Origin: CAWFZT01 sp963820415
GTDB taxonomy: Bacteria; Chloroflexota; Anaerolineae; Anaerolineales; Anaerolineaceae
DNA length: 64,000 nt
Assembly: GCA_963820415.1 (NCBI GenBank)
Contig: CAWFZT010000008.1
Span: forward strand, 744,001-808,000
Direction of reading: 5' to 3'
The stretch's first letter is position 1. Every line of letters begins with the position of its first letter. The notes beneath the pieces are model-generated. The model saw only the letters and a program-made list of their open reading frames with translations, was not told the DNA's origin and did not search any database. A program made the translations under genes and the position numbers. Below are positions 8,218-16,304 of this stretch, in pieces.

Positions 8218-9276
8218 ATGCCTAGATTCTTAGTGGTAGTATTGACAATTTTTATGCTGGTGACTGGCTGCCAAACCGAAAGCCAAAAAAGCGGTGGGAT
8301 GGCCGGAGCCTTCTATAACGCCAACATCCTCCCGGCAAACTTGCCAACTGCGAGATCCTTCGCCAGGTCTCAGGAGGACATTTCCCTCGCCAGGCCTTCT
8401 GTGACGGTCGCTCCCTTGTCTAAAACCACAGAGAGATCCTTCGCCAAGCCTCTGGATGACATTTCCTTTACCAAGCTTCAGGGTGACATTACCCGCCCTA
8501 CGGCTACTCTGACGCCTCAGCCAACCTCTTCTCCAACACAGGCGCCCTGCACTGAAACGCAGGGGACGGTCGTGGCCAGCCGGATGGTAACCGACCTGCT
8601 GCCGGCCGCCCTGGATTTCCGCGTTTACCTGCCTCCCTGCTATAGCGACCACCCGCCGGTGGGCTACCCGGTGCTGTACTTGCTGCACGGGCTGAATGAT
8701 AACGATGAGCAGTGGGTAAAGATAGGAGCCCCGGCGGCAGCGGATACCCTCATTTCCTGCGGAGAGGCGCCGGCGTTCCTGATTGTGATGCCGCAGGAAG
8801 CAAGCTGGCAGCTCGACGCGCACGTTTCCAATTTTGGCAAGGCGGTGGCCACCGCCCTGGTGCCATGGATCGACCAGCATTACGCGGCCTGCGGCGACCG
8901 GCTGTGCCGGGCCATCGGCGGGTTGTCGCGCGGCTCGGGCTGGGCCATCCGCCTGGGGTTCACCTATCCGGACTTGTTTGGCGCCATCGGCGCCCATAGC
9001 CTATCCCTGTTTGACGGGGACTACGATGAACTCTCAACCTGGCTGGGAAGCATCCCAGCAGGATCAACCCCGCGCCTGTATATCGATATCGGCAATATCG
9101 ACGGAGCGCTGGGTTATGCCAGCCTCTTCGAAGCCCACCTCAACCAATTGAATTTCGCCCATGAATGGCACATTTTCGAGGGTGGGCACAGCCAGGATTA
9201 CTGGCGCGCCCATGTGATGGACTACCTGAAGTGGTATACCCAACCGTGGATGTATATCCAGGTGGGGTCCCAGTGA
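8218..9276 (+). CDS. Secreted esterase (EstD/Fes type) lipoprotein
   Basis: 352 residues. The N-terminus has a signal peptide with lipobox MLVTGC (Cys about residue 18). A low-complexity linker of about 100 residues follows, including two 27-residue repeats. From about residue 115 there is a putative-esterase alpha/beta hydrolase domain (FRVYLPPCY, YPVLYLLHGLNDNDEQW). The nucleophile is Ser237 in GLSRG. A late His lies in EGGHSQDYWRAH and an acidic residue in YIDIGNIDG, so the triad looks complete. This family cleaves esters such as feruloyl or acetyl groups on polysaccharides or siderophores; the substrate here is unknown. Its stop codon directly abuts that of the convergent gene. Confidence 0.85.
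   Translation: MPRFLVVVLTIFMLVTGCQTESQKSGGMAGAFYNANILPANLPTARSFARSQEDISLARPSVTVAPLSKTTERSFAKPLDDISFTKLQGDITRPTATLTPQPTSSPTQAPCTETQGTVVASRMVTDLLPAALDFRVYLPPCYSDHPPVGYPVLYLLHGLNDNDEQWVKIGAPAAADTLISCGEAPAFLIVMPQEASWQLDAHVSNFGKAVATALVPWIDQHYAACGDRLCRAIGGLSRGSGWAIRLGFTYPDLFGAIGAHSLSLFDGDYDELSTWLGSIPAGSTPRLYIDIGNIDGALGYASLFEAHLNQLNFAHEWHIFEGGHSQDYWRAHVMDYLKWYTQPWMYIQVGSQ
8352..8490 (+). repeat. In-frame nucleotide repeat inside the esterase gene
   Basis: Two copies of a segment of about 57 bases (8352-8407 and 8433-8490) start at an 81-base interval. Each contains two shorter units of the type CCTTCGCCA-(G/A)-GCCT-(C)TGGATGACATT. Because 81 is a multiple of three, the copies are read in the same frame (RSFARSQEDISLARP and RSFAKPLDDISFTKL). 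The sequence resembles short intergenic repeats of the 'CTTCGCCAAGC...GGATGACA' type rather than normal protein-coding sequence. Confidence 0.75.
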
Positions 9277-10488
9277 TTACGGCGTGGTGACGTAGAAATA
9301 ATCACGCGGGTAAGGGCTCAGGTAGCGTTCCAGGTTGGACGCCATTTCTTTGGGGAAAAGGGCTACGGGTGCAAGCTTGCCGTTATCTACCTTGAATGTG
9401 GTGAAGTGCACCCAGAAGTTGTTAATATCCAACTGCATAGCCGCTTGCGGGTTCACGGCTTGCATGGCTTTGGCCAGATCGGCGATGTCGATATACGGGC
9501 CAGCAAAATAATACAACGTCCTGCCGTCCTGGCTGATCGCCAGGCCCGAGCGCCAGGTAACCGTCTCGCCGGAGATGGTAAAGCCCCATTGGGTCGGGTC
9601 CTCGACAGCTGTATTCAACTCCCCGTTCTGGATCACCAATGGTCCATTTTGCCGGAAAGCGACTAGGTCCGGGGAATCGGTGATATCTTGGCCCCACACA
9701 CCTAAGCGGATATGCCCATCCCGATAAATGGCCAGGGTACCCAGGCCATTTCTGGGTGGAGCCGAGGTATAGCCATCCGCCATGGCGCCGAAGTCGCCTT
9801 GTTTATATTTGAAACCACCATTAAAGGTAGCCAGCAGTTTCCCCGGCAGTAAATCCTGGGCGGGGATCTTACCGGTGCCCATTTTTTTTATGCCTGGGGC
9901 GTACGGCTCGGCAAAACCCAGTACGAAATGCAAGCGCGTCTGTGCGAGATCGAAAGCAACGATCCCCGTATCGGCGTAAGGACGTTTGGCATCCGGTTGT
10001 ACGAAGGTGCGGTAAGCCAGTGTGCGGCCCTGGGTATCCTGGATATACGGCTCCCAGACAGCCACCCCCAGCAAAACGCCCAGCGGCGTCACCGGCGGCG
10101 GCGTCCAGGCTGGGGCGGCGGAGGGGGTAGGAAGAATGATGACCCCGGTTGACGGCTGGGTTGGGACCGGTGTGCTGGTCGGTCTTTCCGAATGATAAGG
10201 TGACAGAGTGGCAGCCGGAACAGGGGTGGCAGCGGCGGAGATGGCCCAGGGTGAAGCCGGCGGGGCCAGGCCCAGCTTGTATTCCAGGTTACGAGCGCTG
10301 TCTTCTACTTTGAACAAGACCGTTTCAAGCACAACAACTACCTGGTCGCCAACAATTTTACGCAGGAAATCTGCCCCGTAGGCCGATACTGCCGGGGATA
10401 ACCCCACTAGCAGCAGCGACCCTGCCATACAGAGACAAAGGGTTATCAGGCATCCGGTAAGGAATAGAACTGATTGCCTGCCTCTCAT
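9277..10488 (-). CDS. Phosphodiester glycosidase (NAGPA domain) protein, exported
   Basis: 403 residues. It has an N-terminal hydrophobic signal/anchor (about 7-30), a Pro/Thr-rich linker (about 90-135), then a NAGPA-type domain. That domain shows RTFVQPDAKRPYADTGIVAFD, LLATFNGGFKYKQGDFGAMADG and FRQNGPLVIQNGE, ending with NPQAAMQLDINNFWVHF. The family takes its name from the human uncovering enzyme that removes GlcNAc from phosphodiesters. Bacterial members are thought to act on phosphate-linked sugars of exopolysaccharides or wall polymers. Probably extracytoplasmic. It lies just upstream of no obvious partner; the prenyltransferase gene 17 bases upstream (10506) is co-oriented. Confidence 0.85.
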   Translation of the reverse strand: MRGRQSVLFLTGCLITLCLCMAGSLLLVGLSPAVSAYGADFLRKIVGDQVVVVLETVLFKVEDSARNLEYKLGLAPPASPWAISAAATPVPAATLSPYHSERPTSTPVPTQPSTGVIILPTPSAAPAWTPPPVTPLGVLLGVAVWEPYIQDTQGRTLAYRTFVQPDAKRPYADTGIVAFDLAQTRLHFVLGFAEPYAPGIKKMGTGKIPAQDLLPGKLLATFNGGFKYKQGDFGAMADGYTSAPPRNGLGTLAIYRDGHIRLGVWGQDITDSPDLVAFRQNGPLVIQNGELNTAVEDPTQWGFTISGETVTWRSGLAISQDGRTLYYFAGPYIDIADLAKAMQAVNPQAAMQLDINNFWVHFTTFKVDNGKLAPVALFPKEMASNLERYLSPYPRDYFYVTTP

Positions 10489-10505
10489 ATCTCCTCACTA
10501 CCTCT

Positions 10506-11429
10506 CTAAAGTCCGGACAGGACGAGGACCACCATCGTCCCGAGCATGTAGATCGAAGCGCCCTTGTACAGAGCAAAATTCAGCTTTTCCCCAGGTTTGA
10601 GGATACTCAACGCCACCAGTGCAATTAACAGAACCCCCAGGATGGCGAGAAAGGCCAGCAAGCCGGCTGGAAGGGATAATTTTATCCCCACGGCGAGCAT
10701 CACCAGCACATCCAGCATGGTGGACCCGGCAATCACCAACCGGGTGACCCCTCGACCGAAGCGGGAAACGAAGGTGGGGATGCCAGCAGACTGGTATTCG
10801 GCGGCGTATTTAATGGCGAGGGTCAAATTGTGGGTGGGAATCCACAGCAAAATGCCCAGCATCAACAGCCAGGCGGTGGCATCGCCCACACCGGCGGCCA
10901 ATACGCGCCCGGCCAGGATGGGCATACCGCCCGACAGGCCGCCGAGGAGGATCGCGTAGGGCGAGCGCCGTTTGAGCCACAGAGAATAAACCACCAGGTT
11001 GAGAAACAGGCCGGCGCTGACCACCGCACCATAGGCCAGACCAATCAACCAGGCCCAGGCAATACCCGACAGGGCGAAAAGCGTCCCCAGGCCAACAACT
11101 TTACCGAGGGAAACCTGGCCCATGGGCAGTGGGCGCCGGGCGGTGCGGGGCATGCCGGCATCCAGGTCTCGGTCCAGCGCCATGGTCAGCACGGTGCTGC
11201 CGGCTATAGCCAGGAACATGCTGCCCACCAGGCCCAGAAAAGGACCTGCGTCGCCAAAAAGGTGATCGCCGGTGGCATAACCGGCGATGGCGGTGAGGAG
11301 CAACAGCCCGGTCTGCATCACCTTGACCAACCTCCAGTAGACCTTCACCCGCTCCAGCACTTTCCGGGCAAGAGAAGGTTCTCGTTTTTTTACGGGGTCG
11401 AGGGGGTGGATGTCTTCTCTAAGCTGCAT
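10506..11429 (-). CDS. ctaB: Protoheme IX farnesyltransferase-like (UbiA family)
   Basis: 307 residues from the ATG at 11429. It is polytopic with the two UbiA aspartate-rich signatures: MALDRDLDAGMPRTARRPLP (first) and a THNLTLAIKYAAEYQSAGIP stretch in place of the second. The PRT-RRPLP ending of the first and AGIPTF of the second resemble heme o synthases (CyoE/CtaB), which farnesylate heme b for cytochrome oxidase. No oxidase genes are in the window, so the assignment rests on motifs only; another prenyl acceptor is possible. The frame stays open upstream to 11843, but that stretch has no transmembrane pattern and overlaps the divergent acetate kinase gene, so it is excluded. Confidence 0.75.
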   Translation of the reverse strand: MQLREDIHPLDPVKKREPSLARKVLERVKVYWRLVKVMQTGLLLLTAIAGYATGDHLFGDAGPFLGLVGSMFLAIAGSTVLTMALDRDLDAGMPRTARRPLPMGQVSLGKVVGLGTLFALSGIAWAWLIGLAYGAVVSAGLFLNLVVYSLWLKRRSPYAILLGGLSGGMPILAGRVLAAGVGDATAWLLMLGILLWIPTHNLTLAIKYAAEYQSAGIPTFVSRFGRGVTRLVIAGSTMLDVLVMLAVGIKLSLPAGLLAFLAILGVLLIALVALSILKPGEKLNFALYKGASIYMLGTMVVLVLSGL

Positions 11430-11693
11430 AGGTTGGCCATCCGCGGGTGAGGCGAACTGATCAGGTTCACTATTGTAAAGGAAGGGCCTGTTTTGTACAA
11501 GACAGGGAAAGCAGTAGCGGGTCTTATTGGCTAGGCCCCCAAAGGGGGAAACCTTCGCAAGGGACGCTTCGCCAGGGAGACTGTTCAGCATGACAAACGG
11601 TTGGGATGAGGTCTGCCTGGCGGATAACCTTGCACTATCCAAGACCACAGCAAAATGATAGGATGAAGGTCTATCTCGACTGGGAGAATAGCT

Positions 11694-12911
11694 ATGAATA
11701 TCCTGGTTATAAATTGTGGTAGTTCGTCGCTCAATTACAAAATTTACACCCCCGGCCCGGCTGGATACCTGGAAGTCGCCTGCCGGGGCAAAGCCCACCG
11801 GGTAGGCATACAGGGCAGCGAGCCGGCTTTCATCGAACATCACCTGGGCCTGGAGTCAATTCGCAAAGAAACCGCCATCCCCGATCACCGCACGGCTGCG
11901 AATCTGGTGCTGGATTTCATCGACACCCACTGCCTGGAGATCAACGCCATCGGACACCGCTTCGTGCATGGCGGAAGCACTTTCCAAGGCTCTGTTATCC
12001 TGGATCGGGTGGTACGCCAGCAGTTGCAAGAACTACTGGCCCTGGCGCCGATGCACAACCCCAACTCCTTGAGCGTGATCGACGTGTGCCAGCAGCGCCT
12101 GCCCAGCGTTGCGCAGTACCTGACCTTCGACACAGCCTTCCACGCCTCCTTGCCGGAATGGTCTTATCGCTACGCCCTGCCTGTGGAGGTGAGCCGCAAA
12201 TTTAACTTGCGTAAATACGGCTTCCACGGGCTTTCGTACCAGTTCATCAGCACTCAAATGGCCACGTACCTGGGCAAACCGCTCGAAGAGCTGAAACTAA
12301 TTGTCTGCCACCTGGGCACCGGCGGGTCAAGCATAGCGGCCATTAGCAAGGGCCAGTCGCTGGATACTTCCATGGGCTATTCGCCCCTGGCAGGGCTGAT
12401 GATGAGCACTCGCACCGGCGACCTGGACCCTCTTCTGCCGGTGTATATGCTGGCCAACCTGGGCTATTCCAGCCAGGCGCTCGACGACCTGTTTAATAAA
12501 AAGAGCGGGCTGCTGGGCGTCTCGGGCATTTCCAGCGATATGCATGACGTGCTGGCTGCCTCCCAGGAGGGCGACGACCGGGCCACCCTGGCGGTTGAGA
12601 TGTACACCTACCGCCTGCGTAAGATGATCGGCGCCTACACATGCCTGCTGGGCGGAGCTGATGCGCTGGTGTTTACTGATGCCATCGGCGCACAAATCCC
12701 ACACGTGCGGGCGCTGGCCTGCCAGGGCTTGCAGTGGTGCGGCATCGCTATGGACGCGGTGGCCAACGCAACCGCTCCCACCGGCCAGGTGGCTGAGATC
12801 GGCGCAGCAGACAGCCGCACACGCATTTTCTCAGCGCCGACCGACGAGGAGTTGGTGATCGCCCAGGAAGGCTTGAAGCTGCTGAAAGAGGTGGGCTATG
12901 CTGGTCTTTGA
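11694..12911 (+). CDS. ackA: Acetate kinase
   Basis: 405 residues; full length for the family (about 400). It interconverts acetyl phosphate + ADP and acetate + ATP in the cytoplasm, the ATP-yielding step of acetate fermentation. Motifs in order: NCGSSSL phosphate loop (7-13), GHRFVHGG with the catalytic Arg, FDTAFHASLP with the catalytic Asp, RKYGFHGLS, HLGTGGSS, STRTGDLDP with the second Arg, and a C-terminal DEELVIA Glu. Oddities: the residue after NCGSSSL is Asn where most acetate kinases have Lys, and the HLGTGGSSIAA loop seems one residue longer than usual. The start ATG follows GGGAGA. The last 14 bases overlap a degenerate homologue, so the two are probably made together. Propionate as substrate cannot be excluded. 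Confidence 0.9.
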   Translation: MNILVINCGSSSLNYKIYTPGPAGYLEVACRGKAHRVGIQGSEPAFIEHHLGLESIRKETAIPDHRTAANLVLDFIDTHCLEINAIGHRFVHGGSTFQGSVILDRVVRQQLQELLALAPMHNPNSLSVIDVCQQRLPSVAQYLTFDTAFHASLPEWSYRYALPVEVSRKFNLRKYGFHGLSYQFISTQMATYLGKPLEELKLIVCHLGTGGSSIAAISKGQSLDTSMGYSPLAGLMMSTRTGDLDPLLPVYMLANLGYSSQALDDLFNKKSGLLGVSGISSDMHDVLAASQEGDDRATLAVEMYTYRLRKMIGAYTCLLGGADALVFTDAIGAQIPHVRALACQGLQWCGIAMDAVANATAPTGQVAEIGAADSRTRIFSAPTDEELVIAQEGLKLLKEVGYAGL

Positions 12912-13938
12912 ACCGGGTTTCGGGAAATATAATTGGTATCGGATCGAGGAAGAGGCCATCCTGCAGGGGTCGGTTGAGCTCTATCCGGGAAAAGTGAGCC
13001 TGGAAGCCCCCAACCTGAGTCAGGAATCTGACCGGATTGGTTACGTGCTGCCGCATGGCGCCGGTGAATTCTCGCACATAGCTACTTTTATCACCCCTGA
13101 AACGTTGGCCAGGGTCGAGCGCTGCCTGCCGTTCTGGCCCGAGCAGAACCTGATTACCCTGCAACTGATGCAGGATGGGTTGATGCGCTTTCCCAAAACG
13201 CCCCAACTACTACTGTGCGAAACGGCTTTATTTGCCCACCTGCCGGCCTGGGCGGGCGCCTATGCCCTGCCGGCCGAGCTGCACGCCCAGGGGCTGCGGC
13301 GTTATGGCGGGGACGGCTTCACCCACCAGTGGACCTGGCAAAGTACGTGCAGTGAGCTGCCCGAGCCGCGCCGCCTGGTCAGCATCCACCTGTGCGACCG
13401 CCCTAACCTGGCCGCCATCACCGGCGGGCAGGCAGTGGAGACCAGCCTGGGCTTTACACCGGTCGAAGGACTGCCCTCACTGGCCAGCAGCGGAGACGTA
13501 GACCCGGAGATCGTGCTGCTGCTGAACCGCCAGGGCATACCTGCGGCAGGTATTTCTGACCTGCTCCTCCACCAATCTGGCTGGCAAACTATTGCCGGAC
13601 CAGGCCGGTTGGTTGACCTGTTCAGAAAGGATGGGCTCGTTTTCCAGATGTTGCGCGCCGGGATCCTGAAGGCATTTGGCGCGGCCGCGGCTGCCCTGGG
13701 AGGCGTGGATGGCCTGGTTTTCACCTGTGATGAGCGCAGCCGCTGGCTGGCTTTCATGCATACGATCTGCCAGGATTTAGAGTTTGCCAACCTGAGCCGG
13801 CTGGATCAACTGTACACCAGCCAGGATGGGGCTTGGGCGCTGAGCGGCCCGCATTCGGGGGTTAAGGGGCTGGCGCTGGAAGCCAGTTATAGCCGCATCC
13901 TTTACGATTTGTTCGCCGGGATCAATGTGAAGGATTGA
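12898..13938 (+). CDS. Degenerate acetate kinase paralogue (probable pseudoenzyme)
   Basis: 346 residues that align along the upstream acetate kinase but lack its catalytic residues. CETALFAHLPAWAGAYALP matches FDTAFHASLPEWSYRYALP with Asp changed to Glu. LRRYGGDGFTHQW replaces LRKYGFHGLSYQF (His lost). SIHLCDRPNLAAITGGQA replaces CHLGTGGSSIAAISKGQS (phosphate loop lost). ETSLGFTPVEGLPSLASSGDVDP replaces the Arg-containing STRTGDLDP. The N-terminal NxGSSS loop and GHR motif are also gone. The frame is intact and overlaps ackA by 14 bases, so it is translated and coupled, not a random pseudogene. I infer a structural or regulatory partner; a changed activity is possible. Confidence 0.75.
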   Translation: MLVFEPGFGKYNWYRIEEEAILQGSVELYPGKVSLEAPNLSQESDRIGYVLPHGAGEFSHIATFITPETLARVERCLPFWPEQNLITLQLMQDGLMRFPKTPQLLLCETALFAHLPAWAGAYALPAELHAQGLRRYGGDGFTHQWTWQSTCSELPEPRRLVSIHLCDRPNLAAITGGQAVETSLGFTPVEGLPSLASSGDVDPEIVLLLNRQGIPAAGISDLLLHQSGWQTIAGPGRLVDLFRKDGLVFQMLRAGILKAFGAAAAALGGVDGLVFTCDERSRWLAFMHTICQDLEFANLSRLDQLYTSQDGAWALSGPHSGVKGLALEASYSRILYDLFAGINVKD

Positions 13939-13950
13939 GAGCGGCAGGAA

Positions 13951-13979
13951 TTGCATGTGCTCTCCAGTTACTTTATAAT
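13951..13979 (+). promoter_or_regulatory. Sigma70-type promoter
   Basis: TTGCAT (13951-13956), 17-base spacer, TATAAT (13974-13979), 27 bases before the ATG at 14007. Gives the small gene its own promoter in addition to read-through from the acetate kinase pair. Confidence 0.7.
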
Positions 13980-14006
13980 AGTGAAAAGGATTGGACGGAG
14001 GTTATT

Positions 14007-14276
14007 ATGGCAATCCACAATACTCAGGAAGAACGCCTTTTAATCAAGTTGGTTGACGAAATGCCCATGACGGACGAGGTCAAACAGGGGTGGGTTGAGC
14101 AAATTAAAACCCATGGCTTGAACGAAGAGCTGGCCCAAGAGATGCACGAAAAACTGGCGGCTCATCCGGAAGGCGAAACTACCTTCCCGAACCGGGCGCG
14201 CTGCATGGCGCAGTTAGCCAATTTGACCCGACGCTGGCGTTTCACAGCGCAAAAACAGATCGGAAAGCATCATTAG
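14007..14276 (+). CDS. Small helical hypothetical protein (89 aa)
   Basis: The ATG at 14007 follows GGAGG and a good promoter. The longer upstream frame is rejected because it runs through that promoter. The product is soluble, charged and mostly helical (EERLLIKLVDEMPMTDEVKQ, then EELAQEMHEKLAAH) with a basic C-terminus (RRWRFTAQKQIGKHH). No family recognised. No signal or membrane helix. Confidence 0.65.
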   Translation: MAIHNTQEERLLIKLVDEMPMTDEVKQGWVEQIKTHGLNEELAQEMHEKLAAHPEGETTFPNRARCMAQLANLTRRWRFTAQKQIGKHH

Positions 14277-14346
14277 TTCTATGACTCCCCGCTGCCGGCA
14301 GCCCAGAAGGCTGCGGGAGTCGTGGATTCAGGGAGGGGAGGGATCG

Positions 14347-14811
14347 ATGGGCAACCAGACGTATCACGAAAAAGACGAGAAAGACGAACAAGAAGTCGAT
14401 AAGCACGAAGAGAAATTTGTCGAAGAAAAGCGGCAGCGTGACCCATTGGGCAGTATTACCTGGGCGGCCATCCTGATCTGGGCCGGGCTGGTTTTGCTGG
14501 CCAACAACCTGGGGGTGTTGAAGGTCTTCACACTGCCTTTCTACCGGATTCTACCTGAAAGGTACCTGTGGCTGAACCCGGGGGTGTGGTCGGTAATCCT
14601 GATCGGCGCCGGGGTGATCGTGCTGATCGAGGTGGCGCTGTGCCTGCTGGTACCGGCTTTCCACCGGCACGTGGGCGGCAACTTGGTGCTGGCCGCCATC
14701 CTCGCCGGGGCAGGATTGGGCAATATTTACGGGTGGAACCTGGTCTGGCCGGTCGTGCTGATCGTCATCGGCCTGGGGTTCCTGCTGCGCGGCTTCACTC
14801 GCCGGGCTTAA
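14347..14811 (+). CDS. Small membrane protein, LiaF/DUF5668-like
   Basis: 154 residues. The N-terminal 40 residues are highly charged (Lys/Glu/Asp). Four hydrophobic segments follow in a repeated pattern: WAAILIWAGLVLLANNLGVL, then WSVILIGAGVIVLIEVALCLL, then LVLAAILAGAGLGNIYGW and WPVVLIVIGLGFLLRGF. The W(A/P)-x-I-L-I-x-x-G-L pattern is typical of LiaF-like transmembrane domains (DUF5668). The exact role is unknown; related proteins sense envelope stress. The ATG at 14347 follows GGGAGGGGAGGG, a strong ribosome site. Confidence 0.7.
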   Translation: MGNQTYHEKDEKDEQEVDKHEEKFVEEKRQRDPLGSITWAAILIWAGLVLLANNLGVLKVFTLPFYRILPERYLWLNPGVWSVILIGAGVIVLIEVALCLLVPAFHRHVGGNLVLAAILAGAGLGNIYGWNLVWPVVLIVIGLGFLLRGFTRRA

Positions 14812-14865
14812 AAAGACAAAAATTTACCACAAAGAGCACCATGAAGAAGAATTTAAGGAAGAAAA

Positions 14866-15261
14866 ATGGAAGAATCCTTAAAATTGACTGCCGATTTCCC
14901 GGTTAGCGTTCAGCGATTGTACAACGCCTGGCTGGACAGCAAGGAACACGCCGCTTTTACCAACAGCCCAGCGCAAATCAACTCAAAACTGGGCGGTTCG
15001 TTCACCGCCTGGGACGGTTACATTTCAGGCCAGAATCTGGAACTAGAACCCGGCCGGCGCATCCTGCAATCCTGGCGCACACCGGAATTCCCGGAAGGCA
15101 GCCCGGATTCGATGCTCGAGGTGCTGCTGGAGCCGGTTGAGGGCGGGACGCGCCTGACCTTGCTACACACGCGCATCCCGCAGGGTCAGTCCGAGGAATA
15201 CAAGCAGGGCTGGGAAGAGTATTATTTCAAGCCGATGCAAGCATATTTCCGAAAGGGATAA
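14866..15261 (+). CDS. SRPBCC/AHSA1-family (START-like) protein
   Basis: 131 residues matching the Activator-of-Hsp90-ATPase C-terminal-like family. It opens with a beta-alpha unit (TADFPVSVQRLYNAWLDSKE), then KLGGSFTAWDGYISGQNLEL and ILQSWRTPEFPEGSPDSMLE, then GGTRLTLLHTRIPQ and a C-terminal helix with GWEEYYFKPMQAYF. The fold makes a hydrophobic pocket for small ligands. The ligand is unknown and bacterial members are diverse. The ATG at 14866 follows GGAAG. Confidence 0.85.
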   Translation: MEESLKLTADFPVSVQRLYNAWLDSKEHAAFTNSPAQINSKLGGSFTAWDGYISGQNLELEPGRRILQSWRTPEFPEGSPDSMLEVLLEPVEGGTRLTLLHTRIPQGQSEEYKQGWEEYYFKPMQAYFRKG

Positions 15262-15310
15262 TCTACGGCGACGTTCTTTGTTGTATTAACTGGCTTCTTC
15301 GAGAAAACTG

Positions 15311-16303
15311 TCAAACCTGCATCTGGCTGATCTTCTGCACCAGGGCCAGCTTCATCGCCTCAATGCGTTCTGCGTACCAGGCAGCGCGGTCGGGATTGCG
15401 ACTGCGCCAGGCCTGCTGCTCCAGCTCTTCGAAATCCTTGATACTCTGCTGCCAGTTGTTAATGGCGCTGTCGCGCTCAGATTGCACCTGCCACTGCGCC
15501 AGTCCGGACATCCAACGCGCCACCGCCTGACGGTGGCTGCCAGGAGGGAATCCAGCGGCTGCCCGGCACAGCATGCTGCCGGCGTTCGAAAAATTCTTTA
15601 CCTGGTATAAAGCCATACCACATTCCACCATTATTTCCATGGCTTCCAGATAATCTTCCGACGCCTGGGCAACTTTTTGCAGCAGGCTACCCTGCTGGTA
15701 AACTTTTTTAGAATTGCCTTCCAGGGCAGACTGCATCAGGCCGTTGACCAGTGATTTAGCTGCATCAGATAGATGGCTGGGTTCGTGAGCGTTGAGCCAG
15801 GTATACAGTTCTTCTACCCGCGAAACCATTTCGATGTTGATCTCTTGCAAGCATTCCAGGTAAAAACTGATGCGCGCCAACTGGCGCTCTTCCACGCTCT
15901 GCAAATGCAGGTTGAGGTAAATCTGGCGCGCCTGCATCCAATGCGAATAGGCGGTGTAGGGGTCTGAACGGGCCCACTCTACCCAGCCTAAGATCCACAG
16001 AGCAATTGCCTGGCGGTGACTTTCCGGCGGGTAGATGCGCAGGGCTGTGAGAACGTGCTCGTGAGCGCCTTTGTAACGGCTGTGCTCAAATTCGAGGACG
16101 GCCAGGTTGAGCAGGAATTCCGCGTATCCCCACGGGTTGACCAACGCCTGGCTTTGCTCGATCACCTCTCTGATTTCCTGATCCAGGTCAGCGCCGGTCT
16201 CGCCGGTATGGCTGACCCTCCCGATCCAGGCCTTGCTGGAAGGGGTCAGGTAAGAACGCTCGAAGGTATTCAGCCGGGTGAGCGCCTCACGCGGGGAGTG
16301 CAT
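15311..16303 (-). CDS. TPR-like protein in an SPFH operon
   Basis: 330 residues, all helical, with TPR-like units at about 60-160 and 195-290. YAEFLLNLAVLEFEHSRYKG and RIYPPESHRQAIALWILGWV are echoed near the end by AAAGFPPGSHRQAVARWMSG. The repeated 'PP(E/G)SHRQA-A-W--G' signature shows internal duplication of a unit of about 170 residues. No signal or membrane helix, so probably cytoplasmic. It starts one base after the stop of the upstream SPFH-like gene and is the last gene of a three-gene operon. It is probably an adaptor or scaffold bound to the membrane complex. Confidence 0.72.
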   Translation of the reverse strand: MHSPREALTRLNTFERSYLTPSSKAWIGRVSHTGETGADLDQEIREVIEQSQALVNPWGYAEFLLNLAVLEFEHSRYKGAHEHVLTALRIYPPESHRQAIALWILGWVEWARSDPYTAYSHWMQARQIYLNLHLQSVEERQLARISFYLECLQEINIEMVSRVEELYTWLNAHEPSHLSDAAKSLVNGLMQSALEGNSKKVYQQGSLLQKVAQASEDYLEAMEIMVECGMALYQVKNFSNAGSMLCRAAAGFPPGSHRQAVARWMSGLAQWQVQSERDSAINNWQQSIKDFEELEQQAWRSRNPDRAAWYAERIEAMKLALVQKISQMQV

Positions 16304-16304
16304 A

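Noticed and set aside
10506..11843. Long version of the heme o synthase-like gene starting at 11843
   Set aside because: The extra 138 residues have no membrane pattern, contain intergenic repeat-like sequence and overlap the acetate kinase gene on the other strand. The family N-terminus fits the ATG at 11429.
14281..14320. Terminator-like inverted repeat before the LiaF-like gene
   Set aside because: The ACTCCC...GGGAGT stem is bulged and no T-run follows; not strong enough to report as a terminator.
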